NCBI GenBank assembly: GCA_016868315.1
Contig: VGHE01000009.1
Coordinates: 60,877 to 124,876, forward strand
Length of the DNA: 64,000 bases
From: Betaproteobacteria bacterium
GTDB taxonomy: Bacteria > Bdellovibrionota_B > Oligoflexia > Silvanigrellales > Silvanigrellaceae
Direction of reading: 5' to 3'
Both the position numbers and the translations under genes were made by a program. Shown here piece after piece: positions 35,830 through 45,525 of this stretch. The notes beneath the pieces were generated by a model. It worked only from the letters and a program-made list of their open reading frames with translations, was not told the DNA's origin and searched no databases. The stretch's first letter is position 1. Each line of letters starts with the position of its first letter.

Positions 35830-35980
35830 GTCTTGTCCTCCTCCTGCGAGTCTGCACCGACCAGAGATTTGGGAACCGCTGAGAAAATCCTGAGCCAGGA
35901 AAAACATATTTGATTTCAAATTATTGCGCAAAATAGGAATGTTTAAAATTCATTCAATTGTCGCAAACATGCTCAAAGTA

Positions 35981-36009
35981 TTGACCCAAACCACACTTTC
36001 ACGTTCAAT
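35981..36009 (+). promoter_or_regulatory. Candidate sigma-70 promoter for lipase gene
   Basis: TTGACC at 35981-35986 and TTCAAT at 36004-36009 are separated by exactly 17 bases and end 23 bases before the ATG of the lipase gene. The -10 element is imperfect. Confidence 0.35.
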
Positions 36010-36032
36010 CGCCGCAGTTAGGGAGAACAACC

Positions 36033-37037
36033 ATGAAGGCTCTCTCGCGTGGTAGTAGAAGTCTCTGCGCTCTTGCTGCCCTTGCGTTCGCCATCCAAAC
36101 AAGCCAATCCGGAGCGTTCCAGGCCAACGCGGCTCCAATGAGCGCCTGGACGACCCAGCGTTTTAGCAAAAGCGATCTCCCTTGCCTGCCACTCAGCAAG
36201 GAAAAGGTATTTAGAATCGGGCAACACAGCTCACCAGATAATGCTTACATGATGATGGCCGCGAGTTACCTTGCCTATAGCTTCTGGCCAGGTAAACGAA
36301 TGCGCATTCTCTCCTCTTGGGGTTTTTCCAATATCCAATTGTTCGATGATTCTGCGAGCAGCACCAACGGATATTGGGCCGAGCACACAGACTTCATTCT
36401 CATCGCCTTCCGTGGCACTCAGGAACCAACCGATCTACTCATCGACATTGCGGTGAAGCTCGAACGCTTGGAAGAAGGTCGTGAGAACATCCTTGTGCAC
36501 AGCGGATTCAAACGTGGTGCTGAGTCTGTTTGGAAACATGTTGAAGGTGCAGCGAGGTATGCGCAGGAGCGCAAAAAACCGCTCTTTGTTACTGGGCACA
36601 GCCTGGGTGGTGCGGTCGCGTTGCTCAATGCACTCAGACTGGAAAAGAGCAACTTTCCCGTCCAGGCGCTATGGACGTTTGGTGCACCAAAGGTTGGAAA
36701 CAATCTTTTTTTCCAAAGCGCGCGCGCTCTTTTTGAGGCGAAATGGCACCGCATCAATCAGGAAACAGACCCAATTCCCGCTCTGCCGTTTACATTTGAG
36801 GACGAAAATCGGCTGCGCCACTGGTCAAACCGATGGGGGCAGTTCATTCCCGTGCTCGAGAGATTCGCAGAAAACTCCCAGTACGATACGGCACCCCTTG
36901 TTTACCGCGAAACAACCTCTGAACTCACACAACGGCCAATCACGCGCAGAAGGTTTTCAGAGATCGGACTTGGATTCCTGAAGCATTTGCCGCGATCATA
37001 TGTCTGCGACCTGGCGCAGGAAAAATTAAAACTCTGA
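36033..37037 (+). CDS. Secreted class 3 (alpha/beta-hydrolase) lipase
   Basis: A 334-residue protein with a signal peptide (about residues 1-33). The class 3 lipase fold is marked by ILIAFRGTQEPTDLLID (oxyanion strand region), the nucleophile elbow VTGHSLGGAVALL near residue 190, TFGAPKVGN with a following aromatic strand, and HRINQETDPIPALP, which holds the catalytic Asp. The catalytic His is likely in RLRHWSNRW. It would hydrolyse lipid esters outside the cytoplasm. The RBS AGGGAGAA lies eight bases before the ATG. It stands alone, convergent with the photolyase gene. Confidence 0.9.
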   Translation: MKALSRGSRSLCALAALAFAIQTSQSGAFQANAAPMSAWTTQRFSKSDLPCLPLSKEKVFRIGQHSSPDNAYMMMAASYLAYSFWPGKRMRILSSWGFSNIQLFDDSASSTNGYWAEHTDFILIAFRGTQEPTDLLIDIAVKLERLEEGRENILVHSGFKRGAESVWKHVEGAARYAQERKKPLFVTGHSLGGAVALLNALRLEKSNFPVQALWTFGAPKVGNNLFFQSARALFEAKWHRINQETDPIPALPFTFEDENRLRHWSNRWGQFIPVLERFAENSQYDTAPLVYRETTSELTQRPITRRRFSEIGLGFLKHLPRSYVCDLAQEKLKL

Positions 37038-37063
37038 ACTCCCCTCGGAGTGCAAAAGCTCAT

Positions 37064-38656
37064 TCAATCTTCTATCTCGTCAAACAGCGTCGGCTGATCG
37101 CCTTGCTCACTGTTTGTTTTCTTTTTCCTTCGAGGAGCTTGCCCCGCCCTGAGAGCCTTCCTGCCCCGCCAGGAAAGATATCCACCACGGCTGCCGAGCT
37201 TATCTTGAACCACGCGCGCCTCGGCACGCACATCGGGCTCACGAAAGCGCGCGAACAAGTTCTCTCGCGCATGCGACATTGCCGCGCGCAAATCAACGAT
37301 TGGTTTTGGATACCCGGAGGGCAAATCCAAACAAGCATGAATACGTTCGCACGGCACCTCTTTCAGTTCAGGTACCCAGTGCTTGATGAATCGACATTCT
37401 GAGTCATTTTCTTCCGACTGCTTTAAGGGATTGTATATCCGAATCTGATTGTTGCCGGTCACGGCAGCTTGCATTTGAACTTGGGCAAAATGAATCCCGG
37501 GCTCAAAATCCAGAAACGCCCGCGCCAGATCCCAAGACGGCGCGCGCCAGTCACGCCACATCAGGTGTGTTGCAAAGCTCATCAACATTGCACGCATGCG
37601 AAAGTTCAAAAACCCAGTGTGGTGCACACTGCGCAGGCAGGCATCAACGAGTGGAAAGCCTGTGAGACCCTGCGTCCAACGCCCAAATTCGTCATCACTC
37701 ATCTCAGGCCTTAAACGAGCCAATGCAGCATTTTGTTCACGGATCTCCATCTCGGGAAAATTCTCAAGCTTTTGCATAAAATGACAGCGCCAAGCCAAGC
37801 GACTTTTGAAAGCAGAAAGAGAACGCGCATCGAGCGACTCACTCGGGAACTGCTGAATCTCAGTCAGAATCTGGCGTGAAGAAAGACATCCGAAAGCCAA
37901 ATAAGGGGAGAGCCGAGAACTGAAATATTGCGCTTCATGTGGTCGCGAAAGATTACGGATGTACTTGCGATGCACTTCCGGTGCAAGAAAACGCCGGAGC
38001 AGCGCAAGACCAACACTCTCTCCTCCACGTTGTTGCTGCCGCGGTGCATGTTGAGCTGCGCGCACCAACTTCGACTCGGCGCGCAGATGCCAGGGATAAA
38101 ACCTGACCGCGCCCGCAATTTCTATCGATAACACTGAGGCAAGCTCGCCGCCATTCAAGTGATGCTGCTGTGGTGATTGCACAGGTGCAGACTTCATTCT
38201 GCGCTGTAATTCTCTTTGCCAAAGACTGCGGTCTTTCAAACCCCGCACGACACCATTGGTCGGAAGCTCGCTCCAAGCAATCGAGCGTGCACGTAAAAGG
38301 CGTTTCAACTGTTTGTCGCGGTTAAACGTCCACAACACTCCTGTTTCTTCATGCGAGAATAAAGCGCGCATTCCCTTGTTTGCGAGGCTCTCGAAAACAC
38401 TGGTTGCTTCGCCATCAGCGATGATCACTTGAATATTCAACGGCTGCAGACGCGACTCAAGTTCAATAAGCGATTCAAGAACAAACCGCTCTCGCCGTGC
38501 GTGGAATTCCGGTGCTTCGAAAGCCTCTGGCTCGCTGATCCAGAGAGCAACAAGCGGACAATTGTGTCTCTGAGCATGGAGGGCTGCAGCGTTGAGGGCA
38601 GCATTGTCTGCCAAACGCAGGTCACGTTTCATCCACCAGACAACGAATTCCTTCAC
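37064..38656 (-). CDS. Cryptochrome/deoxyribodipyrimidine photolyase family protein
   Basis: A 530-residue flavoprotein. The N-terminal Rossmann domain begins VVWWMKRDLRLADNAAL; the FAD-binding helical domain includes SRLSPYLAFGCLSSRQIL and TGFPLVDACLRSVHHTGFLNFRMR, and ends with ECRFIKHWVPELKEVP. The family repairs cyclobutane pyrimidine dimers in light or acts as a blue-light receptor; photolyase is more likely in this setting. The C-terminus has a 40-residue basic tail. The start is GTG 38656 (next residues KEFVVWW), with AGAGG six bases upstream; another in-frame GTG lies at 38677. Confidence 0.88.
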   Translation of the reverse strand: MKEFVVWWMKRDLRLADNAALNAAALHAQRHNCPLVALWISEPEAFEAPEFHARRERFVLESLIELESRLQPLNIQVIIADGEATSVFESLANKGMRALFSHEETGVLWTFNRDKQLKRLLRARSIAWSELPTNGVVRGLKDRSLWQRELQRRMKSAPVQSPQQHHLNGGELASVLSIEIAGAVRFYPWHLRAESKLVRAAQHAPRQQQRGGESVGLALLRRFLAPEVHRKYIRNLSRPHEAQYFSSRLSPYLAFGCLSSRQILTEIQQFPSESLDARSLSAFKSRLAWRCHFMQKLENFPEMEIREQNAALARLRPEMSDDEFGRWTQGLTGFPLVDACLRSVHHTGFLNFRMRAMLMSFATHLMWRDWRAPSWDLARAFLDFEPGIHFAQVQMQAAVTGNNQIRIYNPLKQSEENDSECRFIKHWVPELKEVPCERIHACLDLPSGYPKPIVDLRAAMSHARENLFARFREPDVRAEARVVQDKLGSRGGYLSWRGRKALRAGQAPRRKKKTNSEQGDQPTLFDEIED

Positions 38657-38743
38657 GCCAACCTCTGTTTCCCGCACTCAGAGAAGCAGCATCGCGCGAA
38701 GCAGAGCTTCGTGCAAAAGAAATGCAGTCAGGGGGCAAACAAT

Positions 38744-38806
38744 AAAAAAAAACAGCGTCTCTCGCGAGAGGCTGCCTTCTTTCCAAAATTTGTCTAGACG
38801 GACAAA
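38744..38806 (-). terminator. Rho-independent terminator with a second inverted repeat
   Basis: Read on the minus strand, the stem around CTCTCGCGAGAG (38753-38774) is followed by nine T (38744-38752), a strong intrinsic terminator. Just upstream on that strand, TTTGTC at 38789-38794 pairs with GACAAA at 38801-38806 and is followed by TTTT. Both lie after the small secreted protein gene ending at 38820 and isolate it from the photolyase gene. Confidence 0.8.
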
Positions 38807-38819
38807 GTTGGCCGCAAAC

Positions 38820-39179
38820 TCAGTTGAAACCGAGCACGTTGCCGTACAGGTAAATGCTCACTGAGTTCTGTGAACCGCAGCCGTAATATGCCGGATAGAC
38901 GTAGGTCTGAGCCCAAATCGGGTTGCTATAGGGACCAGAGAGCTGGCGTGTGTTCATTTGGATGAGCACAGCGCCATTCTGGTAGCTGGGCACGCGGGTA
39001 GTGTAATGAGGACCCACGTAGAAGCGCTGACCATTGACCGACACATCCACCGAGTAAGGGGTTGTGTTGGCAACACAGACCTGAGGAACACTGGGAGTGC
39101 CGCCTGTTGAGGTTGCCCAATCTGCGGAAGCCACGTTTGCAAAAAGCAGGGTAGCAAAGAGAGCCGACAGAACCTTCAT
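38820..39179 (-). CDS. Small secreted protein of unknown function
   Basis: A 119-residue protein with a clear signal peptide (MKVLSALFATLLFANVASA, cleavage near residue 19). The mature 100 residues are rich in Tyr, Ser, Thr, Asn and Val with two Cys (about 35 and 106) that could pair, and look all-beta. No family recognised. AGGAGATAT lies well placed before the ATG, and a strong terminator follows the stop, so it is a single-gene transcript and probably well expressed. Confidence 0.7.
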   Translation of the reverse strand: MKVLSALFATLLFANVASADWATSTGGTPSVPQVCVANTTPYSVDVSVNGQRFYVGPHYTTRVPSYQNGAVLIQMNTRQLSGPYSNPIWAQTYVYPAYYGCGSQNSVSIYLYGNVLGFN

Positions 39180-39296
39180 GACATATCTCCTGTTGTAAGT
39201 CATTCCGCCCTTACAGAGGGATAGAGCTATGGTCAATTGTTTTCTTGCAATCGCGCAGGGGCAAACGAGATTTCACAGCTCCAACCCACAGACACC

Positions 39297-42185
39297 TCAG
39301 CCACGCAATTGCGCGGCGCATTCACGTGTGACTCGTCCCACAACTGCCTCGGTGACGGCCGTGATGTCAGCCTCAACCAATGTCCGCTCCGTAGGAAGAA
39401 GTGTGACACGCAGGGCAACACTCTTGTGCCCTGCCGAAACTCCTTGTCCACGATAAACGTCGAAGATCTTCACAGAGACCAAGCGTGCAGGAATCTTCTT
39501 TTGTGCCAGAACGTCGTTTTCAATTGCGGCATGCACAGAATTTACAAGCGCAGCGGCTGTTAGGGTTTCCAAGACAAGGAATGCGAAATCGCGTTCAACA
39601 GAGGGCAGCCGCACTGCCTGTGCCGTCTGCAGGCTCGACTTGTTCTTGGGTGCGCTTCCCGCTTCGCGTTGGCATGCCAAAAGTTTCTCAACAGCCAGGC
39701 CTAAATTTAATTCAAAGCCAAGACACTCCGAGTCAATCTCAAAGTTCCGCAGAGTCGCAGGATGAAACTGCCCCACCCATCCCAGATGAACAATATGACC
39801 CTGCACTTTCGCAACAACTGAAGCGCTGCGCCCTGGATGCACGGCTCCGTTCATCGGGTGGTCTGCGGGAAGGGCTCTAAATTCAGCATGCAAGCCAAAG
39901 ATACTCAACAGTTCAGCGACGTGCGCTGCAAGCGTGTGAAACGCCCAACTGCGCTCACCAGAGTTTAGCCACTCCTTTTCCTCCTGCGCTCCAAAGACAA
40001 CAGCACACACCCGAGGGGTTTCCCCTGGGCGTTCGGTTGCGGATTGTTCACGGCTTAGAAGGAAAGAACACTTTGGCGAGTACTCGTACAACTCATGAGG
40101 AACTTTTTCCGCTAGCGCGGCAGTGAGTCCAACACCTTCGCCGTTTGTGTTGAAAACGCGGCGTGCATGAAGGTCGGTGTTCTGGAAGGTTCGCGAAACT
40201 TCGAACAGCTGACCGCGCTTTGTCCCGTAATTGATATTGTGCGCTACCTTGCGCAGCAAGCCACTCAAGAGAGTGCTCTGCATTAGGGGCTCATCTTTGA
40301 TAATTGGATTTAGCAAAGCAACCGGTTCGCCGCATGCATTTATGCTCTTAAGATTGAGCTTCGACCAGTCATCTGCGCGCATGAAATGAAAGCCTGCGGT
40401 CTCGTGGTAGCCCAAGCTGACCAGGCGCTGCGCGCTGGCTTCAAACAAGGAAAGATGGACGTCGTCAGCCACGAGTTTTCCAGCCGCTGAAAGTGGATGA
40501 GCAGGAACGTGATCGATTCCCACCACCCGAACAATCTCCTCAACCAAATCAGCGCCACCCATAACATCCAAACGGCGCCAGCTCGGCACGACCACATTCA
40601 CGGCAGTCGCATTCGAGCTCTTGCTGACTGCAAAACCCAACGACTCAAGTATTGAGAGTTGCTTTTCGAACGGCACAAGCGCATCACCCACACGAGTACG
40701 CACGTCCTCTGAAGTAAACGGAAGCGTAAATTCCCCGAGTGATTTGCTCAAAGCAGGCTCTTGGCCAGCGGCATCAATCGGGAAAAAGCTTTGAGCATCT
40801 TCCGAGCGAACCGCGTTTCCACGTGCATAAACACTGCCAACATATTTCAAGTTCCCGGCAGTCTTTTGCTGTAGGGCATTGAGCAACCCGATGAGTTTCT
40901 CAGCCGACTCAAACCGACGCCAGACGTCAATACCCTTCTCAAACGCAAAACTACTGTCAGTTTTGCGTCCGTGCCGACGCGAGGTACGGCGCACAAGAAC
41001 CGGATGTGGATTGGCAAATTCGAGAACAAGACTTCCCGAACTCATTTCAACTTTTGAATGGTCGCCACCAATCACGCCGAGCAGAGCTTGAGAGGTGCCT
41101 GAATCGGCAACCACGCAATCGGTTGAAGCGAGCGTTCGTTCCTTGCTATCAAGACCAATAAAAGCTTCGCCGGCCTGAGCGAAACGCAAACGTAAACTCT
41201 TTTTGCCATCGCCCTGCGCAGACAGCTTCTTCAAGTCAAACGCATGGTTGGGTTGAGCAAAACACAAAAGAACAAGGTTGCAGGCATCCACAACCGAGTT
41301 AATGCTCTTCTGACCCAACGCTTCAAGGGTGTTTCTCAGCCAGGCTGGAGTTGTGCTGACCTGAACCCCATCGAGTCCAACGAAAAATGCAGGCACTCCA
41401 AGGTCGTTGTGGGCAACAAAAGTACCGCCGCGTGTTTCGATATGATTTTTCTCTGCCGCATCGCGCGCAAGGTCTGCCGCAGTTGCGGAACCGACCCACT
41501 CTTTTTGCCAAGGTTTCCAATCGAAACCTTTGAGGCCTGCCCAAGCCAATCCAGCACAAAGTTCACGCGCCGCGCCTTCGTGGCAAAGCATATCCGGACG
41601 GTTAGGTGTTACGTTAAGTTCGAGCAAAACATCATCTAGACCCAGGGCAAACATCACTGGGACGCCGATTCGGGATGCAAGTTCTGTTTCAGGAAGGCCG
41701 CATGCGGGCTCGGAATGAAGTTCCCAAATACCGTTGCCATCTCGTGATTCATCGACAGGAAGTCCAAGTTCTTCACGCGAACAAAGCATTCCGTGACTTT
41801 CAACATCACGAATCTTGGAGGATTTAATTTCAAGGCCATTGGGAAGAACAGCACCTGGCAATGCCACAGCGACATACAGCCCTGCTCGCGCATTCGCCGC
41901 GCCACAAACAATCTGCCGAACTTCGCCAGCTGCCGTCTGAACCAAACAAACCTGAAGTTTGTCGGCTTTTGGATGTTTCTCTGCGTTCTGAATGCGACCA
42001 ACAACAACTTGCTTCAAGTCATTGCCGCGCAACTGCGTAGACTCAACCTCGAATCCTTGACGCGTGAAGATTTCTGAAAACAGTTTAACGTCCCACCGCT
42101 CCCAGCAAGGAGCGGCGATGCCCGCCGAAGCCTTTGTAGGGAGTTGCAAGAACAAAGAGTCGATCAGTTTGAGACTCACCAGCAC
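39297..42185 (-). CDS. pheT: Phenylalanine-tRNA ligase beta subunit, enlarged
   Basis: A 962-residue PheT, about 160 longer than the E. coli protein (795). The N-terminal tRNA-binding OB domain is intact (VVVGRIQNAEKHPKADKLQV, QIVCGAANARAGLYVAVA), followed by B3/B4 editing (RRTSRRHGRKTDSSFAFEKG), B5 and core domains (VVGIDHVPAHPLSA), and the C-terminal anticodon-binding FDX-ACB domain (LPSVERDFAFLVLE). Extra length comes from several internal insertions, e.g. around HPGRSASVV. The likely start is GTG 42185, 13 bases after pheS with AAAGGGAAAA upstream. With PheS it forms the alpha2-beta2 enzyme that charges tRNA-Phe. Confidence 0.93.
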   Translation of the reverse strand: MLVSLKLIDSLFLQLPTKASAGIAAPCWERWDVKLFSEIFTRQGFEVESTQLRGNDLKQVVVGRIQNAEKHPKADKLQVCLVQTAAGEVRQIVCGAANARAGLYVAVALPGAVLPNGLEIKSSKIRDVESHGMLCSREELGLPVDESRDGNGIWELHSEPACGLPETELASRIGVPVMFALGLDDVLLELNVTPNRPDMLCHEGAARELCAGLAWAGLKGFDWKPWQKEWVGSATAADLARDAAEKNHIETRGGTFVAHNDLGVPAFFVGLDGVQVSTTPAWLRNTLEALGQKSINSVVDACNLVLLCFAQPNHAFDLKKLSAQGDGKKSLRLRFAQAGEAFIGLDSKERTLASTDCVVADSGTSQALLGVIGGDHSKVEMSSGSLVLEFANPHPVLVRRTSRRHGRKTDSSFAFEKGIDVWRRFESAEKLIGLLNALQQKTAGNLKYVGSVYARGNAVRSEDAQSFFPIDAAGQEPALSKSLGEFTLPFTSEDVRTRVGDALVPFEKQLSILESLGFAVSKSSNATAVNVVVPSWRRLDVMGGADLVEEIVRVVGIDHVPAHPLSAAGKLVADDVHLSLFEASAQRLVSLGYHETAGFHFMRADDWSKLNLKSINACGEPVALLNPIIKDEPLMQSTLLSGLLRKVAHNINYGTKRGQLFEVSRTFQNTDLHARRVFNTNGEGVGLTAALAEKVPHELYEYSPKCSFLLSREQSATERPGETPRVCAVVFGAQEEKEWLNSGERSWAFHTLAAHVAELLSIFGLHAEFRALPADHPMNGAVHPGRSASVVAKVQGHIVHLGWVGQFHPATLRNFEIDSECLGFELNLGLAVEKLLACQREAGSAPKNKSSLQTAQAVRLPSVERDFAFLVLETLTAAALVNSVHAAIENDVLAQKKIPARLVSVKIFDVYRGQGVSAGHKSVALRVTLLPTERTLVEADITAVTEAVVGRVTRECAAQLRG

Positions 42186-42198
42186 GGGTTTTTCCCTT

Positions 42199-43311
42199 TC
42201 AACGCAAAGCCAAGTGACGCGACATGAGCACATCGCCTTCATAGAGTGAGCGCAAATCAGCGATCCCAAATTTGCTCATCGCGATGCGATCCACACCCAT
42301 TCCGAACGCAAAACCGCTGTAAACTTTAGAGTCAATTCCGCAGCTCTCGAGAACTCGGACGTTGACCAGTCCACAACCGCCCATTTCCAACCAACCAGTG
42401 TGCTTGCAGCTGCGACAGCCTTCACCAAAGCACTGTTGGCATTGAACATCGATTTCAGCGCTTGGTTCTGTGAATGGAAAGTAACTCGAACGGAGGCGAA
42501 GCTTCACGGGACGACCGAAAACCTCAGCAAAAAAAGCATCCAGTGTGCTGCGCATGTGTGCGAGCGTGATTCCTTTATCCACCACGAGACACTCGATTTG
42601 GCGGAAAGTTGGAACGTGGGTCAGGTCGAGTTCATTGCGGTATGTAAACCCAGCACATGCCACCCGCAAAGGAACACCTCGTTCAAGCATTGCGTGTGCC
42701 TGAACACTACTTGTGTGTGTACGCAGTACCCATTGCGAAGCAACGAAGAATGTATCTTGCATTTCACGTGCGGGGTGTTCCGCCGGAATGTTGAGGGCTT
42801 CAAAATTGTAGAACTCACGCTCCAGTTCGGGTCCATCAATGACCGTAAAGCCAAGGCGGCGCAGCGGTTCGAGCAACTGTTGAGCAGCGACCGAAACGGG
42901 ATGGCGCGAACCCATGGCGAGTTCGGGCAACGGCAGAGAGAGATCGACCTTTTCCCTTTCAAGCTTCGCTTTTTCTGCCGCGGCGCGGCATTCGAGCACA
43001 AATTTTTCAACCTCAACCTCAAGAAAAGCTTTGAGCTGGTTAATTTTCGCACCAGCCTCTTTGCGCTCCTCAGCAGGAAAGTTGCGCAGTGATCTAAGCC
43101 AATCCTGAAGCGGGGACTTTCGGCCTGTAAAACGCACGCGCACATCATCGGCCTGCGCTTCGCTCAATTGAGCTACGGGAATGGAAATCACACTCCCGCA
43201 CCGAGCGCGTTCATCATCGATCAGTTTTTGCAACTCCGACAAAGAAGAAGCTGCCGCGGTGTGCGGCAGCTCCAACAGGTCGGAGAGTGAGTGTTCGGAA
43301 GGCAGGGTCAT
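42199..43311 (-). CDS. pheS: Phenylalanine-tRNA ligase alpha subunit
   Basis: A 370-residue class II aminoacyl-tRNA synthetase catalytic subunit. Residues 1-110 form the coiled-coil arm; motif 2 is in FTYRNELDLTHVPTFRQIECLVVD and motif 3 in SGFAFGMGVDRIAMSKFGI. A four-Cys site (CQQCFGEGCRSCKHTGWLE) near residue 300 looks like a zinc ribbon, seen in a subset of bacterial PheS. It starts 24 bases after rho, with GGGGTGAG before the ATG, and precedes pheT, so rho-pheS-pheT form one unit. Confidence 0.95.
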   Translation of the reverse strand: MTLPSEHSLSDLLELPHTAAASSLSELQKLIDDERARCGSVISIPVAQLSEAQADDVRVRFTGRKSPLQDWLRSLRNFPAEERKEAGAKINQLKAFLEVEVEKFVLECRAAAEKAKLEREKVDLSLPLPELAMGSRHPVSVAAQQLLEPLRRLGFTVIDGPELEREFYNFEALNIPAEHPAREMQDTFFVASQWVLRTHTSSVQAHAMLERGVPLRVACAGFTYRNELDLTHVPTFRQIECLVVDKGITLAHMRSTLDAFFAEVFGRPVKLRLRSSYFPFTEPSAEIDVQCQQCFGEGCRSCKHTGWLEMGGCGLVNVRVLESCGIDSKVYSGFAFGMGVDRIAMSKFGIADLRSLYEGDVLMSRHLALR

Positions 43312-43335
43312 CGTCTCACCCCAAGTTCTGTTGGT

Positions 43336-45282
43336 TTATCCGTTCATGCTTCCAAGAAAATCGTCGTTGGTCTCTGTGCGTTCGAGGCGCTGGATAAGGA
43401 ATTCCATCGACTCGATTGGACTCATCGGGTGAATCACTTTGCGCAAAACCCAGAGGCGATTGAGTGTCTCTTTCGGGAGAAGAAGATCTTCGCGACGGGT
43501 TCCCGATTTGTTCATATCGATTGCCGGGAACACACGACGCTCTGCCAGCCTGCGATCGAGAACAAGTTCCATGTTACCTGTACCCTTGAACTCTTCGAAA
43601 ATCACTTCGTCCATGCGGCTTCCGGTTTCGATGAGTGCTGTCGCAATGATTGTCAGGCTGCCGCCCTCTTCAACGTTACGTGCTGCACCAAAGAAGCGCT
43701 TAGGTTTGTGCAGTGCGTTGGCATCCACACCACCGGTGAGGATTTTTCCACTCGGCGGAACAACCGAGTTGTAAGCACGCGCCAGACGCGTAATTGAGTC
43801 AAGCAGAATGACAACGTCTTTCTTGTGCTCAACCAGTCGTTTGGCTTTCTCAATAACCATTTCTGCGACCTGAACGTGACGCGATGCGGGCTCGTCGAAT
43901 GTACTCGACACAACTTCGCCCTTCACGGTGCGTTCCATTTCGGTCACTTCCTCGGGACGCTCATCGATGAGCAGCACAATCAAAACCACTTCGGGGTGGT
44001 TGTGCGCAATGGCTGTTGCGATGTTCTGCAACAGCACTGTCTTACCCGTACGGGGAGGCGCAACAATGAGTGAACGCTGCCCCTTGCCGATAGGTGACAT
44101 AAGGTCAATAGTTCGTGTGCTGAGAATTTCAGGATGATATTCAAGCTTGAGCCGCTCATTCGGGTGAATCGTGGTCAAGTTGTCGAACAGGATTTTCTCG
44201 CCGGTGAGATCTGGCGGTTCCATATTAACAGACTCAACTTTCAACAGCGCAAAGTAGCGCTCGTTGTCTTTCGGCGGACGAATCTGACCCGAGACGGTGT
44301 CACCCGTGCGCAGGTTGAAACGGCGAATCTGCGAAGGAGAAACATAAATGTCATCTGGACCTGGCAGATAGTTGTAGTCAGGTGCGCGCAAGAAACCAAA
44401 GCCATCGGGCAAAGTCTCGAGAACACCTTCCGAGTAAACAACTCCGTTGCGCGCAGCCTGTGCACCAAGAAGCGCAAAAACAAGATCCTGCTTACGCAGG
44501 TTTGCTGCGCCTTCAACGCCCATTTCACGCGCCATGTGTACGAGGTCGCTGATGTGTTTTTCTTTCAGCTCCTTGAGGTTCATCACCGGAACGTTGGCGT
44601 TGAACTCAGGCTCCTTTTCTTCGACCATCGCCATCTGCTGCTGCTGTTTGTCGCTGCGCTTGAAATTGGGGTTGAAATTCCCCCCACCCTGACGCTGCTG
44701 AAACCCACCTTGGCCTTGCGGGCGACCCATATGCCCACCGCCATGACCGTGGCCATGACCTGGTCGTCTAAATTGCTGCTGACCGCCTCCGCCTTGGCCA
44801 TGCTGCTGCGGACCGCCGTGGTTTTGCCGAGGCTCACCCGCACCCTGTTGCGGGGTCGGTTGAGGTTGAGGCTGAGAGCCCGCTTGGGGAGCCTGAACTT
44901 GAGGTTGAGGCTGTGGTTGTGTTTGAGGTTGCGCCTGCGGTGCGGCAGCTGGCTGTGGAGCGAGGGCTCCAGGCTCACGGGCAGCGACCGGTGCAAATCC
45001 CGGCTCTTTCATCGGAGGCATACCGCCCAGACCCTGCCCCTGGCTCTCGCGCCGGGGCATGAACCCTCGACGATCGTCCCGCTTCTGGGGAACAAAGGTT
45101 GTTACACCAGGATCCGCATCAGCTTCGCCTGCCCCTGCGGATGAACCCGCGGAATCGCCCTCTGAACCCGTAGATTCCGAAGATGCCTCTTCTTTTCTTA
45201 CAAACCGACGGGTGGAGCGCTTGCGTCCGGAAGTTGATTCATCAACGTTCGAGTCATCGAGAGGCTTGGTATCGTCAGCCAT
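43336..45282 (-). CDS. rho: Transcription termination factor Rho with long disordered N-terminus
   Basis: A 648-residue Rho; E. coli Rho has 419. From about residue 234 the canonical protein begins ([20 protein letters not shown]), with the RNA-binding OB fold ([20 protein letters not shown]), Walker A APPRTGKT near 407, Walker [17 protein letters not shown] and the R-loop [20 protein letters not shown]. The first 230 residues are low complexity: acidic/Ser-rich, then Pro/Gln/Ala repeats ([15 protein letters not shown]), then Gly/Gln/His-rich ([14 protein letters not shown]). Rho is a hexameric RNA translocase that ends transcription. The start at 45282 ([10 protein letters not shown]) is judged from composition; no strong RBS is seen. 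Confidence 0.95.
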   Translation of the reverse strand: MADDTKPLDDSNVDESTSGRKRSTRRFVRKEEASSESTGSEGDSAGSSAGAGEADADPGVTTFVPQKRDDRRGFMPRRESQGQGLGGMPPMKEPGFAPVAAREPGALAPQPAAAPQAQPQTQPQPQPQVQAPQAGSQPQPQPTPQQGAGEPRQNHGGPQQHGQGGGGQQQFRRPGHGHGHGGGHMGRPQGQGGFQQRQGGGNFNPNFKRSDKQQQQMAMVEEKEPEFNANVPVMNLKELKEKHISDLVHMAREMGVEGAANLRKQDLVFALLGAQAARNGVVYSEGVLETLPDGFGFLRAPDYNYLPGPDDIYVSPSQIRRFNLRTGDTVSGQIRPPKDNERYFALLKVESVNMEPPDLTGEKILFDNLTTIHPNERLKLEYHPEILSTRTIDLMSPIGKGQRSLIVAPPRTGKTVLLQNIATAIAHNHPEVVLIVLLIDERPEEVTEMERTVKGEVVSSTFDEPASRHVQVAEMVIEKAKRLVEHKKDVVILLDSITRLARAYNSVVPPSGKILTGGVDANALHKPKRFFGAARNVEEGGSLTIIATALIETGSRMDEVIFEEFKGTGNMELVLDRRLAERRVFPAIDMNKSGTRREDLLLPKETLNRLWVLRKVIHPMSPIESMEFLIQRLERTETNDDFLGSMNG

Positions 45283-45525
45283 GTAGTATTCCGAAAAATT
45301 TTGGGGGGTTAATAGAAGCGGCCAAAGCACGAGCGTCTTTGGAGCGATTTTCTTGCGTTCGAGATGGCGAACACCTCAATAGTCCTAGAACACACCTCAG
45401 TAAGTTGCAACCGCGAAATTAAATCTGCCTCAAATTTATTCGGCAGACTCCGATCCCTCTCCGAACGGCGAAAACCGGACTCTGCCTCCTCTGAGCACCG
45501 TTTGAAGCCGTGTATGGGAGATAAA

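Noticed and set aside
44134-45144. Long plus-strand open frame (336 codons) opposite rho
   Set aside because: It lies antisense to the low-complexity and OB-fold parts of rho, has biased Leu/Arg composition arising from the complement of Gln/Pro codons, and has no RBS or homology.
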